Assembly: GCF_039521565.1 (NCBI RefSeq)
Contig: NZ_BAAACP010000004.1
Coordinates: 62,001 to 126,000, forward strand
Length of the DNA: 64,000 nt
Source of the DNA: Paraclostridium tenue
GTDB lineage: Bacteria > Bacillota > Clostridia > Peptostreptococcales > Peptostreptococcaceae
Direction: 5' to 3'
The notes below the pieces were generated by a model. That model was not told the origin of the DNA and did no database searches. It saw only the letters and a list, made by a program, of their open reading frames with translations. The translations under genes were made by a program, and so were the position numbers. Shown here one piece after another: positions 51,181 through 59,747 of the stretch. Every line of letters starts with the position of its first letter. Positions within the stretch are counted from its first letter, which is position 1.

Positions 51181-51885
51181 ATGATTAGTAAAGAAGAACT
51201 GATAAATCAAAATATGCCTATTGTTAAAAGCATTGCGTCTAAATATTATACAAATAAGATAGGTATGGAATTTGAAGATCTAGTAAGTTATGGTGTTATG
51301 GGACTTCTAGATGCAAGTGATAAATTTGATGAAGAAAAAGGTGTCAAATTTTCTACATATGCTTCAATAAGAATAACATCTTATATAATAGATGAGATAA
51401 GAAAGCAATCACCTGTATCTAGAGGTTGCTTAAGCAAAGTAAAATCATATAAAAATTGTGTAGAACACTTACAACATAAATATCTTAGACAACCAACAAT
51501 AGAAGAAATATCAGATTATATGGATATATCAAAAAATGAAGTTTATAAGATTAAAAAAAGTACTTTGAATTTAAACACAAGCTCTCTTGATAATATTGTT
51601 TTAGATAGTGAAAATGATTTAAAGCTTATCGATATCATTAAAGATGAATCTGTAAATATAGAAGATTCTATAGAAAAAGATGAATTAATAGAAACAGTAA
51701 CGAAAGCATTAGATATGTTAAGTGAAAGAGATAGGTTAGTGCTATCACTATATTATTATGAAGAACTAACACTAAAAGAAATTGGTGAAGTATTAGGAGT
51801 TTCTGAATCTAGAGTATCGCAATTAAATAAAAAAGCTATCTTAAATTTAAGAGGTATGATGAAAAAATTAAATTACCTAGATTAG
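51181..51885 (+). CDS. sigD: RNA polymerase sigma-28 factor (SigD/FliA)
   Basis: 234 residues, with region 2 (YGVMGLLDASDKFDEEKGVKFSTYASIRI, parts), region 3 (QPTIEEISDYMDISKNEVYKI) and region 4 (LSERDRLVLSLYYYEELTLKEIGEVLGVSESRVSQL, parts). Directs late flagellar transcription, and the fliC promoter at 28129 fits its consensus. Inhibited by FlgM (22349). It is 20 bp after flhA. Confidence 0.96.
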   Translation: MISKEELINQNMPIVKSIASKYYTNKIGMEFEDLVSYGVMGLLDASDKFDEEKGVKFSTYASIRITSYIIDEIRKQSPVSRGCLSKVKSYKNCVEHLQHKYLRQPTIEEISDYMDISKNEVYKIKKSTLNLNTSSLDNIVLDSENDLKLIDIIKDESVNIEDSIEKDELIETVTKALDMLSERDRLVLSLYYYEELTLKEIGEVLGVSESRVSQLNKKAILNLRGMMKKLNYLD

Positions 51886-51893
51886 GAGGAAAT

Positions 51894-52667
51894 ATGCTAA
51901 GAGGATTATACACATCTGTATCATCAATGCTAAACTTACAAGAAAGACAAAGTGTTTTAACAAGTAATATAGCTAATTTAAAAACTAATGGATATAAGGA
52001 AGATAAACTTATATCTAAAAGTTTTGATGAGATGATTTTATCAAATAATGATAACTATAAAAATGGAATCGCAACTAAACAGATTTTAGGAGGCGTAAGC
52101 TTTGGAACTAAAATAGATGAGGTAAGTACTAATTTTAAACAAGGAACTTTTATCTCAACAGAAAATAATTCAGATTTTGCTTTAAATGGAAGTGGATTTT
52201 TTCAAGTAAGAGATTCTGGTGGAAATATATTTTATTCTAGAGATGGATCTTTTAAGGTTAATTCTCAAGGATATTTAGTAACAAATGGTGGACATAATGT
52301 TATGGGTATAAATAAAGCAAATCAAAATGTTGAGCCTATATATGTTGGAAGAGGTAAAATGACATTAACAACATCCAACGAATTAATTATAGATGGTGGA
52401 AATAGTTATAACTTTAATATTATGGATTTTAATAACTATAAAAGTCTTAAAAAAGTTGGAGATAATTTATATTCAGGAGCTAATCCAATAAATGCTAATA
52501 ATTATTCTGTAAAACAAGGGTTTGTAGAAGGATCAAATGTAGATTATATAAGTACTATGGCAGAGTCTATGGAAACTATAAAAGAGTTTGAAGCAAACCA
52601 AAGAGTTATACAAACTATAGATTCTACACTTAGACAAATTGCTAGTGAAATAGGAAATGTAAGGTAG
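51894..52667 (+). CDS. Flagellar distal rod / hook-basal body protein (FlgF/FlgG family)
   Basis: 257 residues, rod-type: MLRGLYTSVSSMLNLQERQSVLTSNIANLKTNGYKE at the N-terminus (parts), NSDFALNGSGFFQVRDSGG in the middle, and the C-terminal EGSNVDYISTMAESMETIKEFEANQRVIQTID. Tandem FlgG-like genes occur here in C. difficile (flgG1, flgG). This first copy probably takes the FlgF role. It is 8 bp after sigD and 8 bp before the next copy. Confidence 0.9.
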   Translation: MLRGLYTSVSSMLNLQERQSVLTSNIANLKTNGYKEDKLISKSFDEMILSNNDNYKNGIATKQILGGVSFGTKIDEVSTNFKQGTFISTENNSDFALNGSGFFQVRDSGGNIFYSRDGSFKVNSQGYLVTNGGHNVMGINKANQNVEPIYVGRGKMTLTTSNELIIDGGNSYNFNIMDFNNYKSLKKVGDNLYSGANPINANNYSVKQGFVEGSNVDYISTMAESMETIKEFEANQRVIQTIDSTLRQIASEIGNVR

Positions 52668-52675
52668 GTAAAGAT

Positions 52676-53431
52676 ATGTACAATATAATGCATAATAGTA
52701 AGTCGGGTATGTTATCAAGTCAATCTAATATAGACACAATATCTAATAATATAACAAATGTTCAAACTGTTGGGTATAAAAAATTAGAGGTAAGTTTTTT
52801 AGATTTATATAAAGAATCACTAGATAAAAGATCTTATCCAACAAACTCTAAAGATGCTATAACAGGTACAGGTTCTAGGATATCTCAAGTAACTAGAAAT
52901 TATTCTCAAGGAGCAATAAAAGAAACTAAAATAAATACTAATCTTGCTATAGATGGAGAAGGATTTTTTAGGGTTATAAGAAGTGATGGAAGTTATGCAT
53001 ATACTAGAAATGGTGAATTTAATTTAGATGCTGCAGGAAAATTAGTAGATGATAATGGAAATGTATTAGATATACAAACTATTAACGGAAATTTAAAAAA
53101 TCTTGATTTAAAAAATGGAAATTTGAGTATAAATAAATTTGGGGAAGTATATTTAGACAAAAATAAAGTAGGGGACATACAATTATATACATCTAAAGGT
53201 GATGCTGACTTTACATCTATAGGAGATAGTTTATTTACAGCAGACCAATCACAAGTTGAAACTGTACAAAACAAAAAGATTTTACAGGGTTATGTAGAAA
53301 TGTCAAATGTAAACATGCAAAATGAAATGGTAGATTTGATACTAGCTCAAAGAGCATTTCAATATAATAGTAAGGGTATGCAGGCAGTAGATGAAATGTG
53401 GTCAATAGCAAATAATCTTCAAAGTAGATAA
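52676..53431 (+). CDS. flgG: Flagellar distal rod protein FlgG
   Basis: 251 residues with rod consensus SNIDTISNNITNVQTVGYKK, the FFRVIRSDGSYAYTRNGEFNLDA middle (parts) and C-terminal QGYVEMSNVNMQNEMVDLILAQRAFQYNSKGMQAVDEM (parts). It is the last intact gene of the early operon. The DNA that follows holds fliM and fliN remnants. Confidence 0.93.
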   Translation: MYNIMHNSKSGMLSSQSNIDTISNNITNVQTVGYKKLEVSFLDLYKESLDKRSYPTNSKDAITGTGSRISQVTRNYSQGAIKETKINTNLAIDGEGFFRVIRSDGSYAYTRNGEFNLDAAGKLVDDNGNVLDIQTINGNLKNLDLKNGNLSINKFGEVYLDKNKVGDIQLYTSKGDADFTSIGDSLFTADQSQVETVQNKKILQGYVEMSNVNMQNEMVDLILAQRAFQYNSKGMQAVDEMWSIANNLQSR

Positions 53432-53454
53432 TTAAAAAATAATAGGCAAATATT

Positions 53455-53660
53455 ATGGGAAAAATTTTTAAGAGATTATAATTTGAAAAGTCTCAAAGAT
53501 ACTTTACTGAAAATATGATGTTTTTATCTGTTATAGCTGAAGGTTTTTGTAAGTACTATGTACATAAACTATGAACTAAAAATAGAGAATACAACTTGAA
53601 AAGTTAGGAAAATAGAGTAAGCTAGCTTTCAAGAATTTATGTATATAATAAGTCTTAACT
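53455..53660 (+). pseudogene. fliM: fliM remnant (N-terminal part)
   Basis: In one frame: FEKSQRYFTENMMFLSVIAE then GFCKYYVHKL, a stop, TKNREYNLKS, a stop, ENRVS; the next frame gives ASFQEFMYIISLNF. The order and spacing match the FliM stretch that reads YDFxxPxxFxKEN...IAExFCR...LSxKTREYxLxVxxxxVEQLSYEEFxxSISN. At least three stops and one frameshift separate the pieces. Most of the middle and C-terminal domains are not recognisable. In C. difficile fliM directly follows flgG. Assignment is by eye and needs a profile search. Confidence 0.62.
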
Positions 53661-53673
53661 TTTAACTAATTAA

Positions 53674-53713
53674 ATACAATATAAATCCTTTATTAAAAGG
53701 ACTTATATTGTAT
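53674..53713 (+). other. Hairpin within the fliM/fliN remnant region
   Basis: ATACAATATAA-TCCTTT pairs with AAAGGA-TTATATTGTAT (one mismatch, loop ATTA). It is terminator-like but not followed by a clean T run. It may now end the flagellar transcript or be an inserted palindrome. Confidence 0.5.
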
Positions 53714-53900
53714 AGATAGAGTTTTAGTGTTTAAAGACTAAAAGATTATTAAATTTAGTAGAGATGCAATAAAAATTCTAAGTTTAAAATTGGACTTATA
53801 AAAAGTAAAAGAGGGCTTGTTATAGAATAGATAATTGACAATAACAAGTAATAAGAAAAAATGCAAATAATAAATTTATAAATAGAAAAGCTAGAAATCT

Positions 53901-54093
53901 ATGTTATCAAACTTTTCAAGAGTTTTAGCTATACCTCTTAAAATTACAGAAGTTTTTAATAAAACAAAAATGATTTTAATAGATATATTTGATTTAACAA
54001 AAGGGCACTAATTATACTAGATATATTTGATGATGTAGTGAATTAGTGAAAACCATAGAAAAATCAAAGTTCATTTGCGAAGGGTGAAAATTA
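53901..54093 (+). pseudogene. fliN: fliN/SpoA-domain remnant
   Basis: ATG 53901 opens MLSNFSRVLAIPLKITEVFN then KTKMILIDIFDLTKG, which fits the SpoA domain of FliN or the end of FliM (LDVPLxVTxxLGKTKMxLxDIxxLxKG). A +1 frame change then gives ALIILDIFDDVVN (for GSIIELDKLAGEPVDI), two stops, and KNQSSFAKGEN (for NGKLIAKGEV). The three pieces are collinear with an intact domain but cannot be translated as one protein. C. difficile has fliN here after fliM. Confidence 0.7.
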
Positions 54094-54096
54094 TAT

Positions 54097-55212
54097 ATGA
54101 CAAAGATACTAAAAAGTAAATATAACAGTAGTGGAGAACGATGTGTAGATTCTTGCTTAAATTATGGTGAATTAAGGTTTATAAATGAAGATGGAAGTCC
54201 TATTAATATTGAAATTCCAATAGATAAATATGACGAGGCTATAGGGGATTTTGAAGATCGAATAAAAGAAGGTATGACTCAATCAACATTAGAGCCAAAA
54301 AAAATATTAAAAAGAGGTAGATTTACATATAATCAAGCTAAAATTATAGCTAATGAAGGGAAAGTAAAAGGAATAGACTTTTTTGAAATAGATGGAAGTG
54401 TAGAAACAGAACATATCTTAGGAATGTCTGGAAGTATAGAATACGCTCTTTCTATATGGAATGGAGACTCTAAAGAAGATGCACTAAAAAAATCTATTAC
54501 AAGAAGTATAAAAGTTTTTGGAGAAGAATTTATTCATAGCTTAGACTTAGATAATACAGTAGATAAAAATGAATACATTAGATTTGCAAATAATCTACAT
54601 TCAACGAATAATTCACTTAATATAGATTTATACAAGTATAGAGATCATACTATAGATGAAGAATTTTACTTAGAAGATAAAGAAAGTTACGATAAAATAA
54701 ATAATATTAAATTAGTATTAGGATTTTTAGGCGGAGCTTTAGCGTTTTTTATATTATGTGCAATTACTCAATATGGTAAACTAATAAATAATTCAATTAT
54801 ATATCTTATATTAAATATAGTTTGTATAGCATTAGGATCTTTAGGAGCTTATAAAGGATCTAGAGTTATACTTAATAAGTATATAAAAAATACAAATAAA
54901 GAAGTTATGCAAATGTTTAATGAAGAAGTAGAAAGAGTTTCTTATGAGAACTTACTTACAGAAAAAGAAATCTATATAATATTAAAAAATATAACTAAAG
55001 GAGAATTTTCACAACTACTTTTAGATATGAAGGGTAGTGTAAATAAGAAAATTTCTAGTGTTAATATAGTTAATAAGGAAAGTAAATTTGTATTAGATGC
55101 AAGACGATATGTAATATTACCTAGCGAATATGAAATAAAACAAGCACTAGATTCACTTGTAAATGGATATAAAGAAAAATTAGATAGTGAATATAACGTT
55201 GAAAATGTATAA
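54097..55212 (+). CDS. Uncharacterised membrane protein
   Basis: 371 residues that I do not recognise. The N-terminal ~200 residues are soluble and acidic (a Cys-containing GERCVDSCLNYGELRF near the start). Two TM helices are predicted at about 208-228 and 234-260 (LVLGFLGGALAFFILCAI; IIYLILNIVCIALGSLGAY). The rest is a charged helical C-terminal domain. The NGDSKEDALKKSITRSIKVFGEEF segment followed by paired TMs looks like proteins with a glycine-zipper membrane hairpin. It stands directly after the flagellar remnants with AAGGGTGA before its ATG. No link to flagella is shown. Confidence 0.8.
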   Translation: MTKILKSKYNSSGERCVDSCLNYGELRFINEDGSPINIEIPIDKYDEAIGDFEDRIKEGMTQSTLEPKKILKRGRFTYNQAKIIANEGKVKGIDFFEIDGSVETEHILGMSGSIEYALSIWNGDSKEDALKKSITRSIKVFGEEFIHSLDLDNTVDKNEYIRFANNLHSTNNSLNIDLYKYRDHTIDEEFYLEDKESYDKINNIKLVLGFLGGALAFFILCAITQYGKLINNSIIYLILNIVCIALGSLGAYKGSRVILNKYIKNTNKEVMQMFNEEVERVSYENLLTEKEIYIILKNITKGEFSQLLLDMKGSVNKKISSVNIVNKESKFVLDARRYVILPSEYEIKQALDSLVNGYKEKLDSEYNVENV

Positions 55213-55256
55213 TTATTACAAAAAAATTTTGATTAAAAAGAATTTGAGCATAAAAT

Positions 55257-55308
55257 AAAAAAGGAGCAATTTCTTAGATATTTCGATCGACTAAGAAGCT
55301 CCTTTTTT
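55257..55308. terminator. Bidirectional terminator between convergent genes
   Basis: AAAAAAGGAGC (55257-55267) pairs with GCTCCTTTTTT (55298-55308), and inside TTCTTAG pairs with CTAAGAA, with a 3-base bulge. Both strands end in a T run, so it serves the unknown gene (plus) and the binding-protein gene (minus). Confidence 0.88.
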
Positions 55309-55427
55309 ATTTCAAATAAAAATCTCATAGGCAAGAATTAAAATTTTTATTTAAGACAAGCTATCGCAATTATAAATACCCTAAAAATTAGATTTCTAAA
55401 CAAATTTTACAAATTTACATAAAAATT

Positions 55428-57092
55428 TTATTTAGAACCTTTATTATTAAGCATTAAGAAATAAGTTTCAGCTTTTTTAGTAGTCATAAATTCTTTGGAA
55501 TCTTTATATTTATCAACATTTTCAGATGATAATCCAACTACATCTATTTCATTAGATTCATATAAGTTAATTGCAGCATTTGGATCTTTAACAACTTTAA
55601 AGTTGATCGTGTTTAATTTAACATTATCTTTATCCCAATAATTATCATTTTTACTTAAAACAATAATATCATCCATCTTCCAATTAGTCATTTTAAATGG
55701 ACCATTATAAATTGTATTTTCAGCTGTAGTACCAATTTTATCGCCTTGAGATTCTACAAATTTTTGATTTTGAGGGAAGAAGACACAAAATGACATAAGT
55801 TGGTCAAAGTAATTAATACGTCTATTTAATTTAACTTCTAATGTATTCTCATCTAAGGCTTTTACACCAACATTATCAGCATTATCAACTTTTCCGTTAT
55901 TATAATCACTAGCACCTTCTATATCATACATAACATATCCATATTGAGAAGCTGTTTTAGGATTTAAAGTTCTCTTCCAAGAATATTCAAAGTCGTGTGC
56001 AGTAACTGGATCTCCATTAGACCATTTAGCATCTTTTCTTATTTTAAAAGTCCAAGTCTTACCATCTTCTGATTGTTCCCAGCTTTCAGCCATAGCAGGC
56101 GTAGCTACACCTTTTGCATCAACTCTTGTAAGACCTTCCATGGTATTTGTTAGCATGTAGAAAGAATCCATATCAGCTGCTTTACTGACATTAAGTGTAG
56201 GAATGTCACCACCTAAAACTAGATTTAATTCTTTATTAGGCTTATCAATATCTGCCCATTTATATGAAGCTGGAGAACCGTAAGTATATCGAACTATATC
56301 TTTAACATTAGATTTTTGAAGGAAAGAACCACCTACTTGATAAAGTGGTGATATATGAGCACTGTTTAAGAATAATTTTTCAGCTTCTCCAAACTTAGCA
56401 AAACTTTCTTCAGGAGTAGTAGCTAATTTAGCTTCATTTATTAGCTTATCATAATCAGAATTTGAATAAGATAATCTTTTAGCATACATTCCATCTGTAG
56501 TAAATAGGTCAAGGAAAGTCAATGGATCAGGATAATCTGCAGCCCATCCATCTAAGTTTATATGGTAATCACCTTTTATAGCTAATTCTAGTTTTTGTTT
56601 TAAAGGCTGTTGTTTTATCTTAAGGTCTAATCCTTCTAAATTATCCTTAAGTTCTGCTTGTATAAACTCAGCAAGTTTTCGATCAAGTTCATGTTCATAA
56701 GTCAATAATTCAAGTGTAACAGTATCAAAGTTTAACTCTTCTTTAGCTTTTTCCCAAGCTTTTTTAGCTTCTTCATCATTTGGTTTATAACCCATATCGC
56801 CAGCTATTTCTCTATAGTCCTTACCATCTTTTGTAAAGGCTAAACTTTCTGGAGTTACAAAAGAAATTGCCTTAGAGCCATTATTAAATATAATATCTGC
56901 AATTTGAGATGTATCTACAGACATAACTATAGCCTTTCTTGCATTTTCATTTGCAAGTAAAGTATAAGGGTCTATAGAATTAGAAGAATTTGTCTTTCCT
57001 TGAGATGAATCAGTGCTAGAGCATCCTACTAAAGATAAAGCTCCAACCGAAGATAAGGTAAATAACAAAGCAAGTTTTTTTCTTAAAACCAT
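55428..57092 (-). CDS. Circularly permuted oligopeptide-binding lipoprotein (OppA/SBP family 5)
   Basis: 554 residues with a lipoprotein signal (lipobox LVGC, C24). The two halves of an OppA-type protein are in reversed order. Residues 44-285 (LLANENARKAIVMSVD ... DYPDPLTFLDLF ... PLYQVGGSFLQK ... YKWADID) are normally the C-terminal half. Residues 288-554 (ELNLVLGGDIPTLNVSKA ... MEGLTR ... AMAESWE ... KWSNGDPVTAHDF ... YNGPFKMTNWK ... TYFLMLNNKGSK) are normally the mature N-terminal half. The old ends join at KWADIDKPNKELNLV; the new ends lie where FLMLNN normally runs into LLANENARKA. The frame is open throughout and AGGAGG stands before the ATG. No opp permease or ATPase genes adjoin it. 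Confidence 0.92.
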   Translation of the reverse strand: MVLRKKLALLFTLSSVGALSLVGCSSTDSSQGKTNSSNSIDPYTLLANENARKAIVMSVDTSQIADIIFNNGSKAISFVTPESLAFTKDGKDYREIAGDMGYKPNDEEAKKAWEKAKEELNFDTVTLELLTYEHELDRKLAEFIQAELKDNLEGLDLKIKQQPLKQKLELAIKGDYHINLDGWAADYPDPLTFLDLFTTDGMYAKRLSYSNSDYDKLINEAKLATTPEESFAKFGEAEKLFLNSAHISPLYQVGGSFLQKSNVKDIVRYTYGSPASYKWADIDKPNKELNLVLGGDIPTLNVSKAADMDSFYMLTNTMEGLTRVDAKGVATPAMAESWEQSEDGKTWTFKIRKDAKWSNGDPVTAHDFEYSWKRTLNPKTASQYGYVMYDIEGASDYNNGKVDNADNVGVKALDENTLEVKLNRRINYFDQLMSFCVFFPQNQKFVESQGDKIGTTAENTIYNGPFKMTNWKMDDIIVLSKNDNYWDKDNVKLNTINFKVVKDPNAAINLYESNEIDVVGLSSENVDKYKDSKEFMTTKKAETYFLMLNNKGSK

Positions 57093-57682
57093 ATAAAATT
57101 CCTCCTAATATATAATTAAAAAATAATAAGGATAAACTTAAAGAAATTTATTGTTATAAATAATAAGATGGGTCAATTAGTAGTTAAAATTTTGATATTA
57201 AAGATATATTATTAACAATATACTTTTTTATAAAAGTAAAAAAATTTCATTGATAAATATTGTTTATATTATTAGTATAACAATACATGAAAATGTTATC
57301 AATTAATAAAAAGAAAATTTAGAAAATAAATAAATTTTTTGAAATACAAAATGCTATTTATCACTTAATAATTTATGTAGTACTTTAATTGATATATGTT
57401 TTAGTAAATAATGTGTAATATTAGAAAATTATTAAAAAATTTTAAAATTAATAAATAATAATTAAATTATAAAAATGTGAAATCAAAATTAAAAATAAGT
57501 TCAAAAAAAATTAGAATCAAGAAGTTATTAAAATTAAATATGGCTTAATTTTAATATGTCTATAGCTAAATTTTAAAAATATGTACATATAAACTTGATA
57601 GTAAAATATATAGCCTGAACTAATTTACAAAATATTATGATTATTATATAGGTTTTATAAATGTTATTTTAAATTCTAAATA
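57093..57682. other. Long AT-rich gap between divergent genes
   Basis: About 590 bases with no open frame or RNA gene that I can support. It must contain the promoter of the minus-strand binding-protein gene; a TTGACC on the minus strand (57176-57171) is the best -35 but lacks a good -10. No repeats longer than expected for such AT-rich sequence were seen. Confidence 0.5.
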
Positions 57683-57710
57683 TTGACAAAAAAATATTAT
57701 AATATATAAT
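57683..57710 (+). promoter_or_regulatory. Consensus sigma-A promoter of the permease gene
   Basis: Perfect TTGACA (57683-57688) and perfect TATAAT (57705-57710) at 16 bp, about 40 bp before the start codon. One of the strongest promoters in the window. Confidence 0.85.
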
Positions 57711-57751
57711 GGAAAACGAAATCATACAAAATTTTCAGGAGGAAAAAGTTA

Positions 57752-59203
57752 GTGACTGATCAAAACAGAAATTTAACGTGGCAAAATATTGCCTTAATGG
57801 GATTTGTTATGGTATGGGGATTTGGTAATGTTGTAAATAACTTTGCAAATCAAGGTTTAACAGTTGTATTTTCATGGATATTTATGATTGCCCTATATTT
57901 TGTACCATATGCTTTAATGGTAGGAGAGTTAGGATCTGCATTTAAAGACTCTCAAGGTGGAGTTTCAGCTTGGATAAGATCAACTACAACACCAATGCTT
58001 GCATTTATGGCAGGATGGACATACTGGGTTGTACATGTTCCTTATTTAGCTCAAAAGCCACAAGCTTTATTAATTGCACTTTCATGGGCAATTAGTCCAT
58101 CTGGACAATTAGCAGGAGTATTAAAAGAATTAAATCCTTTAATATTACAATCGATGGTATTAGTAGTATTTTTAGTATTTTTATATGTATCAACAAAAGG
58201 AGTAAAAGTATTAAAAGTTATAGGTAATATAGCAGGTATGTCAATGTTTGTTATGTCTTTACTATATATAGTACTAGGTTTAGCAGCTCCTGCTATAACC
58301 GGACATGTTGCTACACCTAATATAACTGTGAAGTCATTTGTTCCTAAGTTTGACTTTGCATACTTAACTACTTTATCAATGTTAGTATTTGCAGTTGGAG
58401 GATGTGAAAAAATATCTCCATATGTAAACAATACAAAAAATCCATCTAAGAACTTCCCTAAAGGAATGTTAGTATTAGCTGGAATGGTTGCAGTATGTGC
58501 TCTTTTAGGATCTATTGCTATGGGAATGATGTTTAATGCTAATGCTATACCAGAAGATTTAATGATGAATGGTCAATATTATGCATTCCAATTACTTGGA
58601 GAACATTATGGATTAGGTAGTTTATTTGTTATAATATATGCTTTAGCTAATACTGCTGCCCAATTATCTGCATTAGTATTTTCAATAGATGCACCCCTTA
58701 GAGTTTTACTAGGTGAAGCAGATGCTAAGTTTATACCTAAAGCTTTATCTAAAACAAATAAAAATGGGGTTTTAGTTAATGGGTATATAATGACTGCTAT
58801 ATTAGTTTCTACTTTAATAGTAGTTCCTGCATTAGGAATAGGTAATACTAATGAATTATTTAACTGGTTATTAAAGTTAAATTCAGTTGTAATGCCAATG
58901 AGATACTTATGGGTATTCTTAGCTTATATGGGTCTTAAAAAGCTAAGCAATAAGTTTAAAACAGAGTATAAGTTTATTAAAAATGATAAGTTTGGATTTA
59001 TAGTAGGAGCTTGGTGTTTTGGATTCACTGCATTTGCATGTATAATGGGTATGTTCCCAACAGATGTAGCAGCATTTAGTTCACAATGGATATTTAGAGT
59101 TTCACTAAATGTTATAACACCTTTAGTATTAATGGGAATAGGATTGATATTGCCTGTTATAGCTAAGATAACTAATAATAATGAAGACTCATCTAAAAAA
59201 TAG
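57752..59203 (+). CDS. APC-family amino acid permease (YjeM/GadC-like)
   Basis: 483 residues, about 12 membrane helices. The N-terminal MVWGFGNVVNNFANQGLTVV and GGVSAWIRSTTTPMLAFMAGWTYWV (parts) match the YjeM/glutamate-GABA antiporter branch of the APC superfamily. The substrate is not deducible. The start is GTG with AGGAGG 9 bp upstream. It is transcribed alone from a near-consensus promoter and ended by a strong terminator, divergent from the permuted binding protein. Confidence 0.88.
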   Translation: MTDQNRNLTWQNIALMGFVMVWGFGNVVNNFANQGLTVVFSWIFMIALYFVPYALMVGELGSAFKDSQGGVSAWIRSTTTPMLAFMAGWTYWVVHVPYLAQKPQALLIALSWAISPSGQLAGVLKELNPLILQSMVLVVFLVFLYVSTKGVKVLKVIGNIAGMSMFVMSLLYIVLGLAAPAITGHVATPNITVKSFVPKFDFAYLTTLSMLVFAVGGCEKISPYVNNTKNPSKNFPKGMLVLAGMVAVCALLGSIAMGMMFNANAIPEDLMMNGQYYAFQLLGEHYGLGSLFVIIYALANTAAQLSALVFSIDAPLRVLLGEADAKFIPKALSKTNKNGVLVNGYIMTAILVSTLIVVPALGIGNTNELFNWLLKLNSVVMPMRYLWVFLAYMGLKKLSNKFKTEYKFIKNDKFGFIVGAWCFGFTAFACIMGMFPTDVAAFSSQWIFRVSLNVITPLVLMGIGLILPVIAKITNNNEDSSKK

Positions 59204-59212
59204 GATAAGTAT

Positions 59213-59244
59213 AAAAATGAGTGAAGTAATCTTCACTCATTTTT
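59213..59244 (+). terminator. Terminator after the permease gene
   Basis: AAAAATGAGTGAAG (59213-59226) pairs perfectly with 59231-59244 around TAAT; the right arm ends in a T run. Confidence 0.92.
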
Positions 59245-59564
59245 TATTGTTTAAAAACTATAAAATTTTAAGATTAAGCTTTTGTTAATTTAGCTTATAT
59301 AACATAGAAACTTTAGTTTTTATACTATATATATGTTATTAAAATGGAAATTAAATTTAAAAAATTAGATTATAAATATAAAGCTAGTCACTAATTTAAT
59401 ATAGTAGGTTTAAAAATAGTCTTAAAAAGAAAATAAAAACTAAAAAATAAGTTACAAATATAAGATTAGTATGAAAAAATAGATAATTTATAAAATTTTT
59501 TTATGCAAAAATTAAAACAGTTTAAAATATAGATTAAATGTTGGAATTTCAATGTTTTAGCTTT

Positions 59565-59671
59565 GTTACAAATTGTAACTGATTTGTAACCCTTTTTAAT
59601 TTTTTTATTAAAAACTGTTTACAAAACCTAAAAAGTGTATTAAGATTAATTAAAAGTTACAAAAAAGTAAC
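59565..59671. promoter_or_regulatory. Cluster of GTTAC/GTAAC dyads around a promoter
   Basis: GTTACAAATTGTAAC (59565-59579, perfect palindrome), TTGTAAC (59584-59590) and GTTACAAAAAAGTAAC (59656-59671) flank the promoter at 59618-59646. Repeated dyads of one sequence on both sides of a promoter suggest operators of one regulator. The spacer differs from the TACA-NN-TGTA of BlaI/CopY operators. Apart from this and the promoter, the 59245-59747 gap holds nothing that I recognise. Confidence 0.5.
59618..59646 (+). promoter_or_regulatory. Promoter of the SH3-3D protein gene
   Basis: TTTACA (59618-59623), 17 bp, TAAGAT (59641-59646). The leader would be about 95 nt and begin within the last GTTAC/GTAAC dyad. 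Confidence 0.5.
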
Positions 59672-59747
59672 AAAAGCGTAAGTTGCGAATTTAAAAATAC
59701 AAGATAGTTAATAATATATAATTTTATTTATTGAATGGAGGAATTTT

